Notes: generated from the sequence alone by a model not told the origin. A DNA stretch of 64,000 nt from an uncultured Alphaproteobacteria bacterium (GCA_944393665.1 CALYAX010000008.1:1-64000); one strand, 5' to 3'. Shown: positions 8,185-18,188, counted from the first letter of the stretch. Translations and numbers: made by a program.

Positions 8185-9282
<1,098 letters not shown>

Positions 9283-9299
9283 TTATAAGGAGAGATGAT

Positions 9300-9674
9300 T
9301 TGAAAAAAACGGCTGCAGCGCAAACAGATGTTAATGTTAGTGACGCTATTTTAGATATTGCCGTCAAGGCCCTTGATGACGGCAAGGCTGACGATATTGT
9401 GGTCATGGATTTGCAAGGCAAGACCTCAATTGCCAGTTATATGGTCATTGCCAGCGGAACGTCCAACCGCCATGTTGCCGCCCTGGCGGAACAGGTTCAG
9501 ATGAAGCTTAAAGAAGCCGGTTACAAAACAGTGTCCGAGGGCGAGGAAAAAGCCGACTGGGTTTTGATAGATGCATTTGATGTCATCATTCATCTCTTCA
9601 AGCCGGAAGTGCGCGATTTTTACAATCTTGAGAAGATGTGGGCGGCTATTGCCGAAATCCGCAAAATCGGTTAA
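9300..9674 (+). CDS. rsfS: Ribosomal silencing factor RsfS (Iojap family)
   Basis: Protein of 124 residues that binds L14 and keeps the large subunit from joining during starvation. Start is TTG with AAGGAGAGATGA upstream. Family motifs are DIVVMDLQGKTSIASYMVIASGTSNRHV and the ending VIIHLFKPEVRDFYNLEKMW, each shown here as the visible hallmark regions. Lies 17 bases after obgE, with rlmH downstream. The palindromic repeat at 9671 overlaps the stop codon and separates the two. Confidence 0.95.
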   Translation: MKKTAAAQTDVNVSDAILDIAVKALDDGKADDIVVMDLQGKTSIASYMVIASGTSNRHVAALAEQVQMKLKEAGYKTVSEGEEKADWVLIDAFDVIIHLFKPEVRDFYNLEKMWAAIAEIRKIG

Positions 9675-9796
9675 ACCCCTTATTGTGGCCGACTAATACA
9701 GGAACTGCAGGTCGGTCGCTAAGTCATGTACTAAGATGTACACTCCTGTAGCGACCGCTTGGTTTCTTATTATCCGATTCACACTCCGGGTTTTAA
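9671..9796. repeat. Palindromic intergenic repeat, copy 4
   Basis: Core GACTAATACAGGAACTGCAG and GGTTTCTTATTATC. Inner stem GGTCGCTA / TAGCGACC, and apex ATGTAC / GTACAC. Outer arms TTAAACCC / GGGTTTTAA, the left of which overlaps the rsfS stop codon. Confidence 0.82.
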
Positions 9797-9825
9797 TCAG
9801 CTCGTCTAATGAATCAGAAAATAAA

Positions 9826-10266
9826 ATGAAAATTACTATTTTAGCAATCGGAAAATGCAAAAAAGGCTCGGCGGAAGCTGAGCTGATTGCCGAGTATGTC
9901 AAGCGTTCAGCCTGGAAAATTGAGATCAAAGAGCATGATAATGCTTCTCAGGAACAGGAAGCGGCTTTTTTGCAGGCGAATATTCCGGCCGGAGCCAAAG
10001 TCATTGTTTTGGACGAGAGGGGCGAGAATATGAGCTCGGTTGATTTGGCTCATAAAGTTCAGAAATGGCAGATTGACGGCTGCTCGGAACTTTGTTTCCT
10101 CATCGGCGGAGCCGACGGGCATTTGGCGACAACCCGTGATAAAGCCAATCTTTTACTGTCGTTTGGAAAGCTGACTTTGCCGCATATGCTGATGCGGGCG
10201 GTTTTGGCCGAACAAATTTACCGGATACAGACAATTATCACCGGGCATCCTTATCACCGGGCTTAA
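9826..10266 (+). CDS. rlmH: 23S rRNA (pseudouridine1915-N3)-methyltransferase
   Basis: SPOUT-family methyltransferase of 146 residues that modifies helix 69 of 23S rRNA. The ATG at 9826 gives MKITILAIGKCKKG, the usual start. An open frame continues 30 codons upstream, but that part only translates the repeat at 9671. Motifs are VIVLDERGENMSS, LCFLIGGADG (SAM-binding knot) and the ending IYRIQTIITGHPYHR. Its last four bases overlap the end of the convergent phosphate transporter gene. Confidence 0.95.
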   Translation: MKITILAIGKCKKGSAEAELIAEYVKRSAWKIEIKEHDNASQEQEAAFLQANIPAGAKVIVLDERGENMSSVDLAHKVQKWQIDGCSELCFLIGGADGHLATTRDKANLLLSFGKLTLPHMLMRAVLAEQIYRIQTIITGHPYHRA

Positions 10267-11327
10267 TTCAGATAAACGACCTGATTGAAAACATTCTGCA
10301 GAAAAAAGAGCGAAACATAGCAGATGATTGCGGCAAACAGCGGGGTCGTTACCCAGCCGGCGGCAATCCGGCCCAGAATACCCCAGTTTAATCCGGTTCC
10401 TCCTTTGGCGATGCCGATGCCCATAATCCCGCCGATAACCGCTTGCGAGCTGGAAACCGGAACCAGCGGCAGTGCCGGGAGGTTATGGCTGTGCAAAAAC
10501 TGCTGCAGGGACTGCGAGGCAAACAGGAATAAGACAACAGAGGCGGAAACAACAACCACCCAGGCTACCAGGGGAGACATATGCATGAGGTTGTTGCCGA
10601 CCGTGTTGATGACTTTATGGGAATAAGTGAAAATGCCGGTGCTGATTGCCAAAGCGCCGATTAAAAACAAGATCTGAGTGCCGTTGAGGGAAAACCCCGG
10701 ACCGAAACTAACGGTTTGAAACGGGCTGGAATCGACAAAAACACCCATGACATTGGCGATATTGTTAGCGCCCAGGGCATAAGCGCCGAAAGCTCCGGCA
10801 ATGATGAGGCCGAAGCGGGTGTAGCTGTCCTGCCGCAGGAGATGGGTTCGGCTGTGCCGCAAGACCAGACGGACCAGATAATAGATGAGAATGGCAATAA
10901 TCCCCGCTAATACCGGGCAGACAATCCAGGTACTGACAATCGTGCTTAAAACCGCCGTATCAGTCTGGTGTCCGGCAAAGATGTTCCAGCCGACGATGGC
11001 GCCGACAATGGCCTGGGAAGAAGAGGTCGGCAGCCCGCTTTTAATCATCCAATAGACGCTGACCGCTGCCGCCAGTGCTGCCATAAAGGCGCCGGGAAGG
11101 GTGTCTATTTCACCGAGTTCACCGAGGGTTGCGCTGGCGCCGGCACCGGCATAAACAGCCCCGAGAATGACAAAAACCGAGGCAATGACTGCAGCGGTGC
11201 GGAAGCGGACCATTTTGGTTCCGACGGCGGTGCCGAAAATGTTGGCGGCGTCGTTCGCTCCGAGTGACCAGCCCAAAAACAACCCCGAGCTTAAAAAGAT
11301 GAAATATGTCAAATCCACCGAACTCAT
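10263..11327 (-). CDS. PiT-family inorganic phosphate transporter
   Basis: Integral membrane carrier of 354 residues for low-affinity uptake of phosphate with a cation. The two halves each carry the family signature, GANDAANIFGTAVG near residue 24 and GANNIANVMGV near 187. Each half also has an SSSQA motif (TSSSQAIVGAIVG and SSSQAVIGGIMG). About ten hydrophobic segments are visible. The start codon overlaps the stop of the upstream DUF47 gene by one base (TAATG), which implies translational coupling. Confidence 0.93.
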   Translation of the reverse strand: MSSVDLTYFIFLSSGLFLGWSLGANDAANIFGTAVGTKMVRFRTAAVIASVFVILGAVYAGAGASATLGELGEIDTLPGAFMAALAAAVSVYWMIKSGLPTSSSQAIVGAIVGWNIFAGHQTDTAVLSTIVSTWIVCPVLAGIIAILIYYLVRLVLRHSRTHLLRQDSYTRFGLIIAGAFGAYALGANNIANVMGVFVDSSPFQTVSFGPGFSLNGTQILFLIGALAISTGIFTYSHKVINTVGNNLMHMSPLVAWVVVVSASVVLFLFASQSLQQFLHSHNLPALPLVPVSSSQAVIGGIMGIGIAKGGTGLNWGILGRIAAGWVTTPLFAAIICYVSLFFLQNVFNQVVYLN

Positions 11328-11986
11328 TAAATGTCCCGTTTGATGGTGAAGATTAATAACTCGTCTATGAAATCCTCGGCGATGTCGGCAATATCGGCGA
11401 TTTCGTTAATAAAACCGCTGAGCTGGATTTTGGCGGAAAGGTCAATATCCGAATCGAAGATACTTTCCTGAAGCTGGCCGGAACTGAGATCAGATTCGTG
11501 TTCGATAAAGTAGACTTTCTGCGAGTAGTCGCGAACCGAAGAGAGGTCGCGGAAAAAGGCCCGGGAGGCTTTGCCCATGTTTTCGGCGCAGTCGGAAACC
11601 TGATTGCAGAGTTCGTTGATGCGGCCGTGATAATTGTCAGGGAAAAGCGGCCGTTCAACGTAGAATTTATAGGCGACTTCGTCAAATTTATTGATTACCT
11701 TGTCCAGATTTTCGACCAGGTGCAGGACATCGGCGCGCAGGTCGGGGATCAGGTTTTGGGAATAAAGTTTGCTTTCGATATCGCGGCGGAGGTTGTCGGC
11801 ATCGTGCTCAATCTGTTTGATCTGCTTGGAAAGCTTGGCATATTCCTCGCTGCGCCCCTGTTCCAGAAATATTTTAATGGCGCGTTTGAAGGTCATGGCG
11901 GCGTCAAGCAGCTTGTCATGAAAAAAGTCGATTTTGCTTTCCAGCGATTTGGTCGACGAGAAGAGTGATAAACTTAAATGAAACAT
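11327..11986 (-). CDS. DUF47 (PhoU-like) protein, phosphate transport accessory
   Basis: All-helical cytoplasmic protein of 219 residues of the DUF47/PhoU-like family, which commonly sits next to Pit transporters and modulates them. Visible features include repeated amphipathic helices and acidic pairs (HDADNLRRDIESKL, LVENLDKVINKFDEVAY, INEIADIADIAEDFIDEL) that in PhoU relatives bind metal clusters. It is the first gene of a two-gene minus-strand unit with the transporter. Confidence 0.9.
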   Translation of the reverse strand: MFHLSLSLFSSTKSLESKIDFFHDKLLDAAMTFKRAIKIFLEQGRSEEYAKLSKQIKQIEHDADNLRRDIESKLYSQNLIPDLRADVLHLVENLDKVINKFDEVAYKFYVERPLFPDNYHGRINELCNQVSDCAENMGKASRAFFRDLSSVRDYSQKVYFIEHESDLSSGQLQESIFDSDIDLSAKIQLSGFINEIADIADIAEDFIDELLIFTIKRDI

Positions 11987-12090
11987 ACGGACTTTTCCAA
12001 AGTTAGATTTATAACAATATAAGCTTTGAATTATGAAAAAATGATTTATTTCCCGGCCAGAAAAAATAATAAATAATCTTTATTTTAAGC

Positions 12091-12119
12091 TTGTAAATAT
12101 TAACAACATTAGCTAGATT
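12091..12119 (+). promoter_or_regulatory. Likely promoter of the DsbA-like gene
   Basis: TTGTAA, 17-base spacer, TAGATT in an AT-rich gap, about 40 bases before the start codon. Confidence 0.45.
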
Positions 12120-12157
12120 ATATGTGTTTATTATAATCAATTTAAGGATTTTACAAC

Positions 12158-12886
12158 ATGAATAAAAATAATGCAATGTTTGTAGCCGTTTTGGCTCTGG
12201 TTGTTGCCGTTGTTGCGCTGGTTATGTGCATCATCTGCTGCAGCAAGAACAAAGGTGCTAATGTTGAAGAAGTTCTGAACAATAATCCCGAGATTATTGT
12301 TAATGCTATGCGGAACTATGAGCAGAAAATGCGTGAAGATGCCCAGAAGCAGGCTCAGAAAATGGTTGAAGACAACCTCGAGGCTATTAACAATAACCCC
12401 AATGACGGTATTATTGCCAATCCGGACGGCAAAATCGTCCTGGTTGAATTTTTCGACTATTCCTGCGGTTACTGCCACCGTATTTATCCGGCAATCAAAA
12501 GCATTGCTGCCAAGAATCCGGACGTTAAAGTTGTTGCCAAGTCAATGACTTTTGTTGCGCCGATTTCTTCTTATGCCGCCAAAGCTTCTCTGGCTGCTAA
12601 AGAGCAGGGCAAATATGCCGAGGCTTATACTGCCCTGTTTGAAGTTCAGGGTCCCCTGACCGAAGCCAAAATTGATGAAACCATGGCTAAACTGGGTCTG
12701 GATATGGAGAAACTGAAAGCGGACATGAATTCTGACAAAGTTAACAATGCTTTGAACGATATGTCGGCTCTGGCCAATAAAATCCAGGTCAGCGGTGTTC
12801 CGACCCTGGTTCTGAACGGCAAGATTGTTCAAACTCTTGATGAATCCGTTATTCAGGACGAGATTGATGCCGCCCGCAAAAACTAA
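12158..12886 (+). CDS. DsbA-family thiol:disulfide oxidoreductase, membrane-anchored
   Basis: Protein of 242 residues. An uncleaved N-terminal hydrophobic segment at about 5-27 is followed by a charged helical linker (VEEVLNNNPEIIVNAMRNYE) and a thioredoxin-like DsbA fold. The active site is FFDYSCGYCHRIYPAI, a CGYC pair. The cis-Pro loop is visible as VSGVPTLVLNG. The arrangement matches alphaproteobacterial periplasmic DsbA-like (Com1/27-kDa) proteins. It probably forms or isomerises disulfides in exported proteins, of which this window encodes several Cys-rich examples. Ends at a clear terminator. Confidence 0.9.
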   Translation: MNKNNAMFVAVLALVVAVVALVMCIICCSKNKGANVEEVLNNNPEIIVNAMRNYEQKMREDAQKQAQKMVEDNLEAINNNPNDGIIANPDGKIVLVEFFDYSCGYCHRIYPAIKSIAAKNPDVKVVAKSMTFVAPISSYAAKASLAAKEQGKYAEAYTALFEVQGPLTEAKIDETMAKLGLDMEKLKADMNSDKVNNALNDMSALANKIQVSGVPTLVLNGKIVQTLDESVIQDEIDAARKN

Positions 12887-12904
12887 TTGATTTTTGCTGA
12901 TGGT

Positions 12905-12934
12905 TAACGGCTGCTTTCGGGCAGCCGTTTTTTT
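12905..12934 (+). terminator. Rho-independent terminator
   Basis: Stem AACGGCTGC / GCAGCCGTT with a TTTCGG-type loop and a run of T residues, right after the DsbA-like gene. Confidence 0.85.
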
Positions 12935-12970
12935 ATTAAAAAAAGCTCATGGGGTAAAATGGTTTATGAC

Positions 12971-12999
12971 TTGAGTTTTGGAAGCAACCGCCCTATATA
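12971..12999 (+). promoter_or_regulatory. Likely promoter of ftsH
   Basis: TTGAGT, 17-base spacer, TATATA, 35 bases before the start codon. The -35 region CTTGAGTTTTGG is shared base for base with the glmM promoter at 15297. Confidence 0.6.
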
Positions 13000-13033
13000 T
13001 AAAAGATAGTTTTTCACCAGCAAAGGAAGCACA

Positions 13034-14899
13034 ATGAGAACAGGCAGAAATATACTGGTTTGGGTTTTGGCGATTGTCCTTTTGTCGGGCGCCATGAATA
13101 TGTTTGCCGGCGGGGCCGAACGCGCCAATGCCGAAAATGTCGCTTTTTCAGACTTTATGAAACATGTTGAAAATAAGCGTATTTCAGAAGTAACGATTGA
13201 AGGAGCCAGCATTAAAGGGACTTATACCGACGGGAAACATTTTTATACTTATGCTCCCTTTGACCCGTCAATGGTGGAAATGCTGCGCAAGCATGATGTT
13301 AAGGTTATTGCCCAGCCGGAAGACAATACTTCAAACACCATTTGGGGTGTTTTGATTTCGTGGTTTCCAATGATTCTGCTGATCGGGGTGTGGATTTTCT
13401 TTATGCGGCAGGCTAACAACGGCAACAACAAGGCGATGAGTTTCGGCAAATCGCGGGCGCGGCTGATTGAAAATTCCAAAAAAGTCACTTTCGCCGATGT
13501 GGCGGGGGCCGATGAAGCCAAACAAGAGCTTGAAGAAGTGGTCGACTTTTTGAAAGATCCGGAAAAATTTCAGCGTTTGGGCGGCAGAATTCCCAAAGGC
13601 GTGCTGATGGTCGGACCTCCGGGTACCGGTAAAACGCTGCTGGCAAAGGCTGTTGCCGGCGAAGCCGATGTGCCGTTCTTTTCAATTTCCGGATCGGATT
13701 TTGTTGAGATGTTTGTCGGCGTTGGCGCCAGCCGTGTCCGCGATATGTTTGCTCAGGCAAAGAAAAATGCCCCCTGCCTGTTGTTTATTGACGAGATTGA
13801 TGCCGTGGGCCGTCACCGCGGTGCCGGTTTGGGCGGCGGCAACGATGAGCGCGAGCAGACTCTTAACCAGCTGCTGGTGGAAATGGACGGTTTCGATGAG
13901 AACGAAAATGTTATTTTGATTGCCGCGACCAACCGGCCTGATGTTCTGGATCCGGCGTTGCTGCGCCCGGGACGTTTTGACCGTCAGGTAACGGTGACTA
14001 ATCCCGATAAACAGGGGCGGGAGGCTATTTTGAAGGTGCATGTCAAAAAAGTTCCTTTGGCCCGTGATGTGAATTTATCGGTCGTTGCCCGCGGCACTCC
14101 GGGATTTTCCGGCGCCGATCTGGCTAATCTGGTGAATGAAGCCGCTTTGCTGGCTGCCCGCAAAAACAAGCATAAAGTAACAATGTCTGATTTTGACGAA
14201 GCTAAGGATAAGGTCTTGATGGGCAGCGAACGGCGCTCGATGGCGATGGATGAAAAGGAAAAGCTGTTAACCGCCTATCATGAAGCGGGTCACGCCATCT
14301 GCTCTTTGTATGTCCCGGATACCGATCCGATTCATAAAGCAACGATTATTCCCCGCGGCCGCGCGCTGGGAATGGTTCAGCAGCTGCCGGAAAAAGATCA
14401 GTATTCTTATTCGCGCTCAAAAATGCTGTCGCGCCTGACAATTATGATGGGCGGCCGTGTCGCCGAAGAAATCAAGTTTGGTTATGACAAAGTTACCAGC
14501 GGCGCTTCTTCGGATATTGCCGGCGCTACCAATCTGGCCCGTTCGATGGTGACGGAATGGGGAATGAGCGATAAACTCGGTCCGGTGCTTTACGCCGAAA
14601 ATTCCAATGAGGTCTTTTTAGGCAAATCGGTCACTCAGAATCAAAATATGAGCGAAGAAACTGCCAAGATCGTCGATGCTGAGATTAAACGGCTGGTTAC
14701 CGGCGGCTACGAAGAAGCGAAAAAGATTTTGACTGATCATCAAAATGAATGGGAAACGCTTTCCAACGCCCTGTTAGAATATGAAACCCTGACTGGTGAT
14801 GAAATCAAAGCCGTTATCAAGGGAGAAAAGATTGATAAGTCTTCCGACTCTCCGGTTGAGGAGGGGAAGAGGACTCATTCTTCCGTCCCCGAAATATAA
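13034..14899 (+). CDS. ftsH: ATP-dependent zinc metalloprotease FtsH
   Basis: Membrane-anchored AAA protease of 621 residues that degrades unstable and damaged membrane and regulatory proteins. Membrane segments at about 7-25 and 104-124 flank a periplasmic domain. The AAA module has Walker A GPPGTGKT near 194-201, Walker [10 protein letters not shown] and the second region of homology ([19 protein letters not shown]). The zinc site HEAGH lies at 416-420, with the third ligand expected further downstream. The C-terminal tail is Ser/Glu-rich. It stands alone, with a promoter before it and tandem repeats after it. Confidence 0.98.
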   Translation: MRTGRNILVWVLAIVLLSGAMNMFAGGAERANAENVAFSDFMKHVENKRISEVTIEGASIKGTYTDGKHFYTYAPFDPSMVEMLRKHDVKVIAQPEDNTSNTIWGVLISWFPMILLIGVWIFFMRQANNGNNKAMSFGKSRARLIENSKKVTFADVAGADEAKQELEEVVDFLKDPEKFQRLGGRIPKGVLMVGPPGTGKTLLAKAVAGEADVPFFSISGSDFVEMFVGVGASRVRDMFAQAKKNAPCLLFIDEIDAVGRHRGAGLGGGNDEREQTLNQLLVEMDGFDENENVILIAATNRPDVLDPALLRPGRFDRQVTVTNPDKQGREAILKVHVKKVPLARDVNLSVVARGTPGFSGADLANLVNEAALLAARKNKHKVTMSDFDEAKDKVLMGSERRSMAMDEKEKLLTAYHEAGHAICSLYVPDTDPIHKATIIPRGRALGMVQQLPEKDQYSYSRSKMLSRLTIMMGGRVAEEIKFGYDKVTSGASSDIAGATNLARSMVTEWGMSDKLGPVLYAENSNEVFLGKSVTQNQNMSEETAKIVDAEIKRLVTGGYEEAKKILTDHQNEWETLSNALLEYETLTGDEIKAVIKGEKIDKSSDSPVEEGKRTHSSVPEI

Positions 14900-15028
14900 T
14901 TTAAAGTTCGTCTAACGGGCACCTAATACAAAAACTGCAGGACGGCTGCTAAGTTATGTACTAAGTTGTACACTCCTGTCGCAGCCGCCTTGGTTTTTTA
15001 TTATCTGCCTCGTTATCCGAACTTTAAA
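14898..15028. repeat. Palindromic intergenic repeat, copy 5 (first of a tandem pair)
   Basis: Core CACCTAATACAAAAACTGCA and TTGGTTTTTTATTATCTG. Inner stem GCTGC(T) / (T)CGCAGC, and apex TGTAC/GTACA. Outer arms TTTAAAGTTCG / CGAACTTTAAA, the left one directly following the ftsH stop codon. Confidence 0.87.
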
Positions 15029-15153
15029 AAGTCCGTCCGGCGCCCACCTAATACAAAAACTGCAGGACGGCTGCTAAGTCATGTACTAAGTTGTACACTC
15101 CTGTCGCAGCCGCCTTGGTTTTTTATTATCTGCCTCGTTATCCGAACTTTAAA
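15029..15153. repeat. Palindromic intergenic repeat, copy 6 (second of a tandem pair)
   Basis: Differs from copy 5 by only one base over about 110 positions (GTCATGTACT against GTTATGTACT), including the right arm CGAACTTTAAAAAGTC. A recent tandem duplication explains this. Confidence 0.87.
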
Positions 15154-15223
15154 AAGTCTGTCCGGCATGAAACAGATACAGTCCGAACGTCGGGAGCGCA
15201 TACAGCGGAACGGAGGTAAAACT

Positions 15224-15265
15224 ATGTCCTCATCTGCTCTTATATCATTTTGTAACAAACCATAA
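15224..15265 (+). CDS. Possible 13-residue leader peptide before glmM
   Basis: ATG preceded by CGGAGGTAAAACT, a strong ribosome site, then MSSSALISFCNKP and a stop. No rare-codon run or attenuator hairpin that would prove a regulatory leader is visible. It lies upstream of the promoter proposed for glmM, so it may be chance. Confidence 0.2.
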   Translation: MSSSALISFCNKP

Positions 15266-15297
15266 CAACTCTTGACCGGATAGGTGGCTTTTGGGTC

Positions 15298-15325
15298 TTG
15301 AGTTTTGGTGTGTGTGGGTTAGAAT
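15298..15325 (+). promoter_or_regulatory. Likely promoter of glmM
   Basis: TTGAGT, 16-base spacer, TAGAAT, 33 bases before the start codon. The -35 context CTTGAGTTTTGG equals that of ftsH. Confidence 0.55.
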
Positions 15326-15358
15326 CGTGAAAAATATTTACAAGAAGGGACTAAAACA

Positions 15359-16702
15359 ATGGCAAATAAATGGTTTGGGACAGACGGAATCCGCGGCAAA
15401 GCCAATGAATTTCCGATGACGGCAGATTTTGCAATGAAGCTGGCGCAGGCTGCCGGACAAATGATTTGTAAAACCAGACGGCGGGCGGCAATCGGCAAGG
15501 ATACCCGGATATCGGGAGATATGCTGGAAGCGGCGCTGGCAGCGGGATTTACCGCGCAGGGGATTGACGTGGTCAGGCTCGGCGTTTTGCCGACACCGGC
15601 CATAACCATGGTAACGCCGGAACTTGATGTTGACATGAGCGTGATGATTACAGCCTCGCATAATCCTTATGAAGATAACGGCATCAAGCTGATTAATGCG
15701 CAGGGAAATAAATTTTCCGACGAGGTTACGGCAGAGCTGGAAGCTTTGATTGAAAAAGGTGAATTCAGTACCAGCCGGGAGAATATCGGACGGATTTATG
15801 ATGACCGGCAGGCGGTTGAAAAATATAAGAATGTGGCTTTGTCTATGGGTAAAGGCGGCCGCCCGCTGGCAGGAATGAAAATTGTCCTGGATTGTGCCAA
15901 CGGCTGTTTCAGCGAGATTATGCCGGAAGTTTTTAAACATTTCGGAGCCGAAGTTGAGGTAACGGCTAATTGTCCAAACGGTTTGAACATTAACCGCGAC
16001 TGCGGGTCGACACATCCGCAGGCGATGATGAAAAAGGTGCTCGAAACCGGAGCGGCAATGGGAATCGCCGTTGACGGCGATGGAGACCGTATTATTGTCT
16101 GCAATGATAAAGGCGAAAAAATCGCCAGCGAACAAGTTATCGGCTATTTGGCGCAATATCTTGATAAAACCGGAAAGCTGAACGGGCGTCCGGTGGTGTC
16201 GACAGTTCTTTCTAATACCGGTTTGGAAAATTTTATTAAAAGTATGGGGCTGGATTATTACAGTACTCCGATCGGTGAGCGGCATGTGGTTGCTAAAATG
16301 CAGGAAGTGAACGGTGCCGTAGGCGGGGAAGAATCGGGCCATGTGGTTTTGGCAGACTACAGCCGGACCGGCGATGCCCTGATGGTGGCGCTGATGCTGG
16401 CGCAGGCTGTTAAAGCAGACGGAAGGCCGATGAGCCGGATTTTTCCGATTTTTGAAATGGAGCCGATGGCTTTTGTTAATCCGCGGTTTGACAGTCGTGA
16501 TCAGGTGAAGAGAATTGTCGGAGACCTGTCTTTTAACAAACTGCTTGAAGAATGCCGTGCCGAGATTGCCGGGCAGGGGCGGATTGTGATTCACCCCTCG
16601 GGAACCGAACCGCTGATCCGGGTTTGGGTATGCGGAAAAGATGCCGGCCTGGTCAATCTTCTGAACAAAAGGCTGGTGGAAAAAGCCGAATCGTTGAAAT
16701 AG
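15359..16702 (+). CDS. glmM: Phosphoglucosamine mutase
   Basis: Interconverts glucosamine 6-phosphate and glucosamine 1-phosphate for UDP-GlcNAc and so for peptidoglycan and lipid A. The 447 residues start WFGTDGIRGKAN. The active-site phosphoserine loop is TASHNPYEDNGIKL, the metal loop is DGDGDR, the sugar-binding loop is GGEESGH and the phosphate-binding loop is HPSGTEPLIRVW. In many Alphaproteobacteria glmM follows ftsH, as here, although the tandem repeats separate them. Confidence 0.97.
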   Translation: MANKWFGTDGIRGKANEFPMTADFAMKLAQAAGQMICKTRRRAAIGKDTRISGDMLEAALAAGFTAQGIDVVRLGVLPTPAITMVTPELDVDMSVMITASHNPYEDNGIKLINAQGNKFSDEVTAELEALIEKGEFSTSRENIGRIYDDRQAVEKYKNVALSMGKGGRPLAGMKIVLDCANGCFSEIMPEVFKHFGAEVEVTANCPNGLNINRDCGSTHPQAMMKKVLETGAAMGIAVDGDGDRIIVCNDKGEKIASEQVIGYLAQYLDKTGKLNGRPVVSTVLSNTGLENFIKSMGLDYYSTPIGERHVVAKMQEVNGAVGGEESGHVVLADYSRTGDALMVALMLAQAVKADGRPMSRIFPIFEMEPMAFVNPRFDSRDQVKRIVGDLSFNKLLEECRAEIAGQGRIVIHPSGTEPLIRVWVCGKDAGLVNLLNKRLVEKAESLK

Positions 16703-16792
16703 AACAGATTCAAAGCCGGTTTAAACTTTTATTTACTTCTGGAGAGTAGACTTGGGGCTATAACCTAATGACAGCTTTGCAGGAGGGTTTTG

Positions 16793-17005
16793 ATGCGTTC
16801 TTATACCGAGCAAGTAAATTTGGACTGGTATCGTCAGAAAACCGTTGATGTTAAAAAACGCGGCAATCTGTCTGTTCTTCTTCCCCAAAACGGAGCCGCC
16901 GTTTCACGCGGTGAAAAAAGTTCCGAAAAACTGCGTTGTATTTGGCCGTCCGCCTTAAACAATGTTGACAGCCGGTTTATCAGCCGCCGGGTATGGGGAC
17001 GATAA
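16793..17005 (+). CDS. Hypothetical 70-residue basic protein
   Basis: The ATG is preceded by AGGAGGGTTTTG, an excellent ribosome site, which is the main reason to accept it. The product (MRSYTEQVNLDWYRQKTVDV at the start) is basic, without membrane segments or a recognised domain. It ends six bases before the next ORF, so the two may be co-transcribed. It is followed by a small membrane protein. Confidence 0.5.
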   Translation: MRSYTEQVNLDWYRQKTVDVKKRGNLSVLLPQNGAAVSRGEKSSEKLRCIWPSALNNVDSRFISRRVWGR

Positions 17006-17011
17006 CAGATC

Positions 17012-17329
17012 ATGATTAAAGGATTAATGGCGTTATTTACCACCGGAGTTATTTTTAATCCACTGGTGCTGCTGGGGGTTGCCACAGGCCTTTTTGCGAT
17101 GGCGCGGCTGACGGACGGCCAGATCAAAGATCTGTTTTTTGATTATCATCTTTATCTGCTGGTTTTGCTGATTTCTGTTGTTTATAGTTTTGTTTTTAAA
17201 AAAGTTTATAAAGATGACGGAATAACGCCGGATTATGCGGCGATGACTTTCAGTTCATTGCTGGGTGTAGTCAAATTTGTCTTTGCCGCGGGAATGGCAA
17301 TAGCTTTTGTTATGATGTTAAGTTTTTAG
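17012..17329 (+). CDS. Hypothetical small membrane protein
   Basis: Protein of 105 residues with three predicted membrane segments at about 5-30, 46-62 and 80-103, and a short charged loop (KKVYKDDGITPDY) between the second and third. No family recognised. Its stop codon ends at 17329, immediately next to the stop of the convergent YjfB-like gene at 17330, with no base between them. Confidence 0.6.
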   Translation: MIKGLMALFTTGVIFNPLVLLGVATGLFAMARLTDGQIKDLFFDYHLYLLVLLISVVYSFVFKKVYKDDGITPDYAAMTFSSLLGVVKFVFAAGMAIAFVMMLSF

Positions 17330-17503
17330 CTAAATTGAAATATCAAGATTGCAACCGACAGTATCCGACTGGGGAACGCTGCGGCTGTTGTCGAGCAAGA
17401 CTTCTACGACCTGTTGCTGCAGGTCGGCACTGTTTTTGATAAGGCTCATCTGCATTTGCTGGATAGCCAGGGCATATTGGCTGATTGCGCCGAGTTCCGC
17501 CAT
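17330..17503 (-). CDS. YjfB-like putative motility protein (57 residues)
   Basis: A small gene of 58 codons. The ATG at 17503 follows TTCAGGAGAAATTAA, a good ribosome site. The product starts MAELGAISQYALAIQQMQMS, has a helical middle (VVEVLLDNSRSV) and ends VGCNLDISI. The pattern of a short helix, a Leu/Val helix and a Gly-x-x-(Leu/Ile)-Asp-Ile ending resembles the YjfB family found with flagellar genes. That match is from memory. It may be motility-linked, which would fit the flagellin at 39173. It abuts a convergent gene without any spacer. Confidence 0.6.
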   Translation of the reverse strand: MAELGAISQYALAIQQMQMSLIKNSADLQQQVVEVLLDNSRSVPQSDTVGCNLDISI

Positions 17504-17654
17504 TTAATTTCTCCTGAATTTCAAGACAAGTTTGATTATATCATAAAATGTTTAACAGTGCATTAAATTTTTGACCCCGACAGACAGCCATCTTGAAAAA
17601 AGCAAAAGGGCGGTTATTTATAAAAACAGCCAAATTTATGAGGAGAAGCCGCCA

Positions 17655-18179
17655 ATGAATGAAGGATTTCGTAATATTGCGGTATTGTTGTGGGCTTTTT
17701 GCGCGATGAACAGCAATTCTTATGCCCAGGACAATCAAGTGGTTATTGCCGAAGAGGCCGCCTCTGAGGCGCCGACAGTTGTTTATGGCGCAGCCCGCAA
17801 GGCTGACGGGAGCGAGGAAGAAGTTTTAGTCGAACAGCCGGCGGATGCTGCCAATCCGCTTGGCGATCCGATTATTCCGGTTGCTCCGACCACGGTAACA
17901 ACCGCTCCGGTTATAAACAGCATGCCGTCAGAAGTGAAAAATCCGCAGCCGGGCGTTTCCGGCAACGGAGCCGGGAGCGAACAACCCGATACGCAGCCGC
18001 AGGTAATCGGCCAGCCGGTCGTGCCGGAAGGACAGCAGCTGGGAGACCAGTTTCAGAATACGCTGATGGAGGCTAACGGAATGGTTTATGATGTTCAGGC
18101 TTTTCCGGAAGAAGATTTAAAGGCTATCGGCAATCCGAGCAATCCGGAAACAATCTATTCGCCGAACGTTAACCAGTAA
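17655..18179 (+). CDS. Hypothetical secreted Pro/Val/Glu-rich protein
   Basis: I chose the ATG at 17655 (GAGGAGAAGCCGCCA upstream), which gives a signal peptide MNEGFRNIAVLLWAFCAMNS ending in SYAQD. An in-frame TTG at 17571 would add 28 residues before the signal peptide. The mature protein of about 150 residues is low in complexity, with many Pro, Val, Thr, Glu and Gln (VAPTTVTTAPVINSMPSEV). No fold recognised. It is convergent with the large Cys-rich protein gene, 9 bases away. Confidence 0.6.
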   Translation: MNEGFRNIAVLLWAFCAMNSNSYAQDNQVVIAEEAASEAPTVVYGAARKADGSEEEVLVEQPADAANPLGDPIIPVAPTTVTTAPVINSMPSEVKNPQPGVSGNGAGSEQPDTQPQVIGQPVVPEGQQLGDQFQNTLMEANGMVYDVQAFPEEDLKAIGNPSNPETIYSPNVNQ

Positions 18180-18188
18180 ATCCGTTTC

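Noticed and set aside
9736..9825. N-terminal extension of rlmH
   Set aside because: The added 30 codons are repeat DNA, and MKITILAIG at 9826 is the normal family start.
14966..15265. Open frame of 99 codons over the tandem repeats
   Set aside because: It only translates the palindromes, giving the same peptide pieces twice, and has no ribosome site.
15338..16594. Long minus-strand frame opposite glmM
   Set aside because: Shadow of a certain gene. The same holds for the frames opposite 26314-28146 and 35005-37137.
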